DNA from: Acanthacorydalis orientalis
Lineage: Eukaryota; Arthropoda; Insecta; Megaloptera; Corydalidae
DNA length: 64,000 nucleotides
Assembly (NCBI GenBank): GCA_034766995.1
Contig: CM068322.1
Location: 32,970,439 to 33,034,438, forward strand
Direction of reading: 5' to 3'
Shown here in pieces: positions 61,508 to 64,000 of the stretch. Numbering within the stretch: the stretch's first letter is position 1; every line of letters begins with the position of its first letter. The notes under the pieces are model-generated. The model was not told the DNA's origin. It ran no database searches and worked only from the letters and a program-made list of their open reading frames with translations. A program made the translations under genes and the position numbers.

Positions 61508-61680
61508 CAAACATTGTAGGTAGTTTAAATTTCACAAATGAATTTATTTTTTTTATTCCACAAACAATAAAATCTCTTTCTGATTAAAAATACTAAATTA
61601 ATGTTTATTGATTGTTCCTTATGCGGATTTCGATGGCGGTGCCATCATTCTCAGAGCGCCAAAGTACAGAAATATATTTC
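61508..61680. repeat. Foldback MITE, left-arm copy
   Basis: GTTTAAATTTCACAAATGAA, CCACAAACAATAAAATCTCT, TTATTGATTGTTCCTTATGC, GGATTTCGATGGCGGTGCCA, TCATTCTCAGAGCGCCAAAG: one of the best preserved left arms. It lies just after the mariner relic. Confidence 0.65.
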
Positions 61681-62916
61681 TTTGTAGATTTACAACAGTT
61701 TATTTTCAACCACTTTTCTATTTTCGTTTCTTACTGCTCTACTATATGTTTAGTTTAAGAAAAATTTGTTAGAAATAAGACAGTGGATTATGTAGAAAAA
61801 ACTTGTACAGATTTACTTTGTTGTGACATAGATCTTTTTTCGATTAAATATTTACACGAAACAGATATTTAGATTAGATAACGTAATTAATATAAGTAAT
61901 TTATTTCCAATTAACGTTATTAAAGACATCCAAATATGATTAGTGTATAAACGCACCAGAACTTACACACGAAAATAGTTGATTCCGTCTGTAGATCTCT
62001 CTGTTCTGAGAAAAGCGAGACTTCGTGTTTAAACTGTACCCTACATATTTACAGTCGAACCACTCCGTATGATCACCGTGCGCCAACTTAACTAGCCTAC
62101 AGGTATTAAGAACATTAATTAATAATTATTTCACGAATGTCTGCAAGATCAAAGGGTAGAGCGGTACGTATGAACACACAGTGCGGACCACTGTGCGTGC
62201 GAGTGTGTATGGGGATTTATTATGATAAAATGAACGATAAATTATTATTACATATCAACATTGTAAATCTATTAGTATGAATGTTATGAATCTTGAATAT
62301 GGGCCACGTTTCTAGTGGATCGGTTTCGTGTGTGCGTCGAGAGATATAGATAACCTGTTGCGTGCGTTTCGTAGTTTCGTTCATTCCTCGTGTAATGAGG
62401 ATTTGATGATATGTTCGTTAATTTTTGGTATAAAAAGGTTGAACGAAAATGTCAAAACGAATATGACAATATGAAAGGCATATCTAGCGGAAAATATAGT
62501 ATTTTACGAAGGAACTTCTTGCATTAGAAAACAAATTATTAAAAGGTTCCACGACTGATTAATATTCAATTCAATGTTGGCAGCAGCACGCATTTCTGTT
62601 ACAAATCCGAGATTTGAAAACAACGGAAACATAGAAAAATCTATAATTTAAGCAGTTTTAAAATTCAGTGTGTGCGTATCACATTCTAATGAAGATCATC
62701 TTATCGCGCTTCTCTTGTTGACACATCATTTGCTCTTCCTCGTTTTTCTTATCTTTTACTAGATTATCTATTAAATTGCTTAATTATTTTATATCAAGCT
62801 TTCGACACGATTTATTTATTTATACAATGATTTTTTTTAATATCTGTTCACTGTGGGACCCTTTACAAAGCGGAGTCCTGGAGCTTGAACTTCATTAGTT
62901 TCCATATAGATACGTA

Positions 62917-62918
<2 letters not shown>

Positions 62919-62982
<64 letters not shown>
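62919..62982. repeat. (TA)n microsatellite
   Basis: About 63 bases of TA repeat. Confidence 0.93.
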
Positions 62983-62984
<2 letters not shown>

Positions 62985-63189
62985 GTTTTCTGTTTGTTTA
63001 TAAAGTGTGGATAAAAAATGAATGTTGAAAAACTGTCGAAAGATTAAAAGCAGAATCAAATTATTAGTGTATTCTTTCTAATGACAAGTCTCACATGTTA
63101 ACATCTGCTTCCTGTTAATAATAACTTTATTTTATCGCTACAAATTTTTTGCAATGACTTCATTAAAACATTGTCTAGTTTTATCATCA

Positions 63190-63194
<5 letters not shown>

Positions 63195-63244
<50 letters not shown>
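63195..63244. repeat. (TA)n microsatellite
   Basis: About 49 bases of TA repeat. Confidence 0.92.
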
Positions 63245-63252
<8 letters not shown>

Positions 63253-64000
63253 GTATAAAGACCGAGTCGGACTCGGTAAAAGCAACAAAACCGTGCTAAT
63301 AAAACCCGTGCATTCCTCCGTAGCGTGGGACTTCATCAAACATTCCCTTTTTCCCGTTTTCATCATGTTTATGAATGTTGTAATAAGTCACGATGGTTTT
63401 CTTTGTTTCAAGCCAGAACGTTAATTTCGGTTGTCGGCAGATAGAATAAACGATGCCGGGACATGTAATGAAGATTTCCGAATTTATGTCCGTCGTGCTG
63501 GCAAAGATACACACACATCCATAGACACAGATGTCCAGACAGGATCCGTACATATTCTCGTGTGCGGACTATATGAAAACCGTAATTAAATTTCACAGTT
63601 GCGCTCCGACAATGGGTTTTAACAGTGTTCGTGTTCCGCGTCACATTATTTTTTTCGTCACTCCTTCGTCGGAAACGGGGTCTCGTTGATTTTTTAAAAG
63701 ATTCCGGATTGTGTATTGAAAATAACTGAACCTTTAGTGAGGTTTGGTGGAACGTTTCAATTAATTCATTTAAGGATTCGAGTGTGTAATCACCTCCGAA
63801 AAATATGTTTACTTATATATATATATAATGTACTCAAATTTATCTTCAATCATCGAATCAGAGACAAAAATCATAACTAATTTCTATTATAATTACACAA
63901 ACTCATTGTATACTAATGGCTCAAATAAGAAAATAGAAATAAATGTATTACCTTTTTACAGTATTTTATTAATATAAGCATTAGTTGAGGTTTTTAAAAT

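Larger units (their letters stand above)
61681..64000. other. Gene-free end of window
   Basis: No coding gene recognised. GC-elevated patches at about 61960-62420 and 63245-63720; two long TA tracts. An 85-codon minus-strand frame in the last patch is noted under findings. Confidence 0.6.

Noticed and set aside
9047..63244. CRISPR-like or other regularly spaced repeats
   Set aside because: Repeats are simple TA tracts and dispersed transposons at irregular spacing. There is no repeat-spacer pattern, and the genome is eukaryotic.
1..64000. Integrated viral sequence or retrotransposon with reverse transcriptase
   Set aside because: I saw no reverse transcriptase, capsid, polymerase or LTR pattern in any frame I read.

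Overview
The window reads as nuclear DNA of an insect, most likely an aculeate hymenopteran (bee or wasp). It is very AT-rich and carries short GT-AG introns, a eukaryotic tRNA-Ser without an encoded CCA, several Tc1/mariner and piggyBac-type repeats, and dozens of long TA microsatellites. The lineage is inferred from general character, not from a diagnostic gene.

All confident protein genes lie in the first 7.4 kb. They are: (1) the 3' part of a kinesin-9 (KIF9/KIF6) type gene in eight visible exons, with unusually eroded motor motifs; (2) a single-exon nascent-polypeptide-associated complex beta gene (bicaudal/BTF3); (3) two tandem genes of the translocator protein family (TSPO) on the minus strand with matching intron phases, one canonical and one divergent; (4) a tRNA-Ser(AGA) gene at 7744-7825. 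The beta-NAC gene and the divergent TSPO copy converge tail to tail.

From 7.8 kb to the right end (about 56 kb) I see no intact host protein gene. This stretch is a gene desert or part of a very large intron. It holds at least ten copies of a Mos1-like mariner deletion derivative of about 505 bp, several of which share one internal junction; a mellifera-type mariner relic with related miniature elements; a full-length but decayed Tc3-like (DDE_3) element with both inverted ends; three different TTAA-flanked piggyBac-like miniature elements; a family of about fifteen foldback repeats with CAGT ends; several perfect or near-perfect AT hairpins; and long (TA)n tracts roughly every kilobase. Small islands of higher GC may be regulatory DNA.

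I found no operon-like or defence-like system. The best leads are the degenerate kinesin-9 motor, the TSPO tandem pair, the amplified mariner derivative that fuses the transposase N- and C-termini, the foldback family and the TA-cored palindromes.
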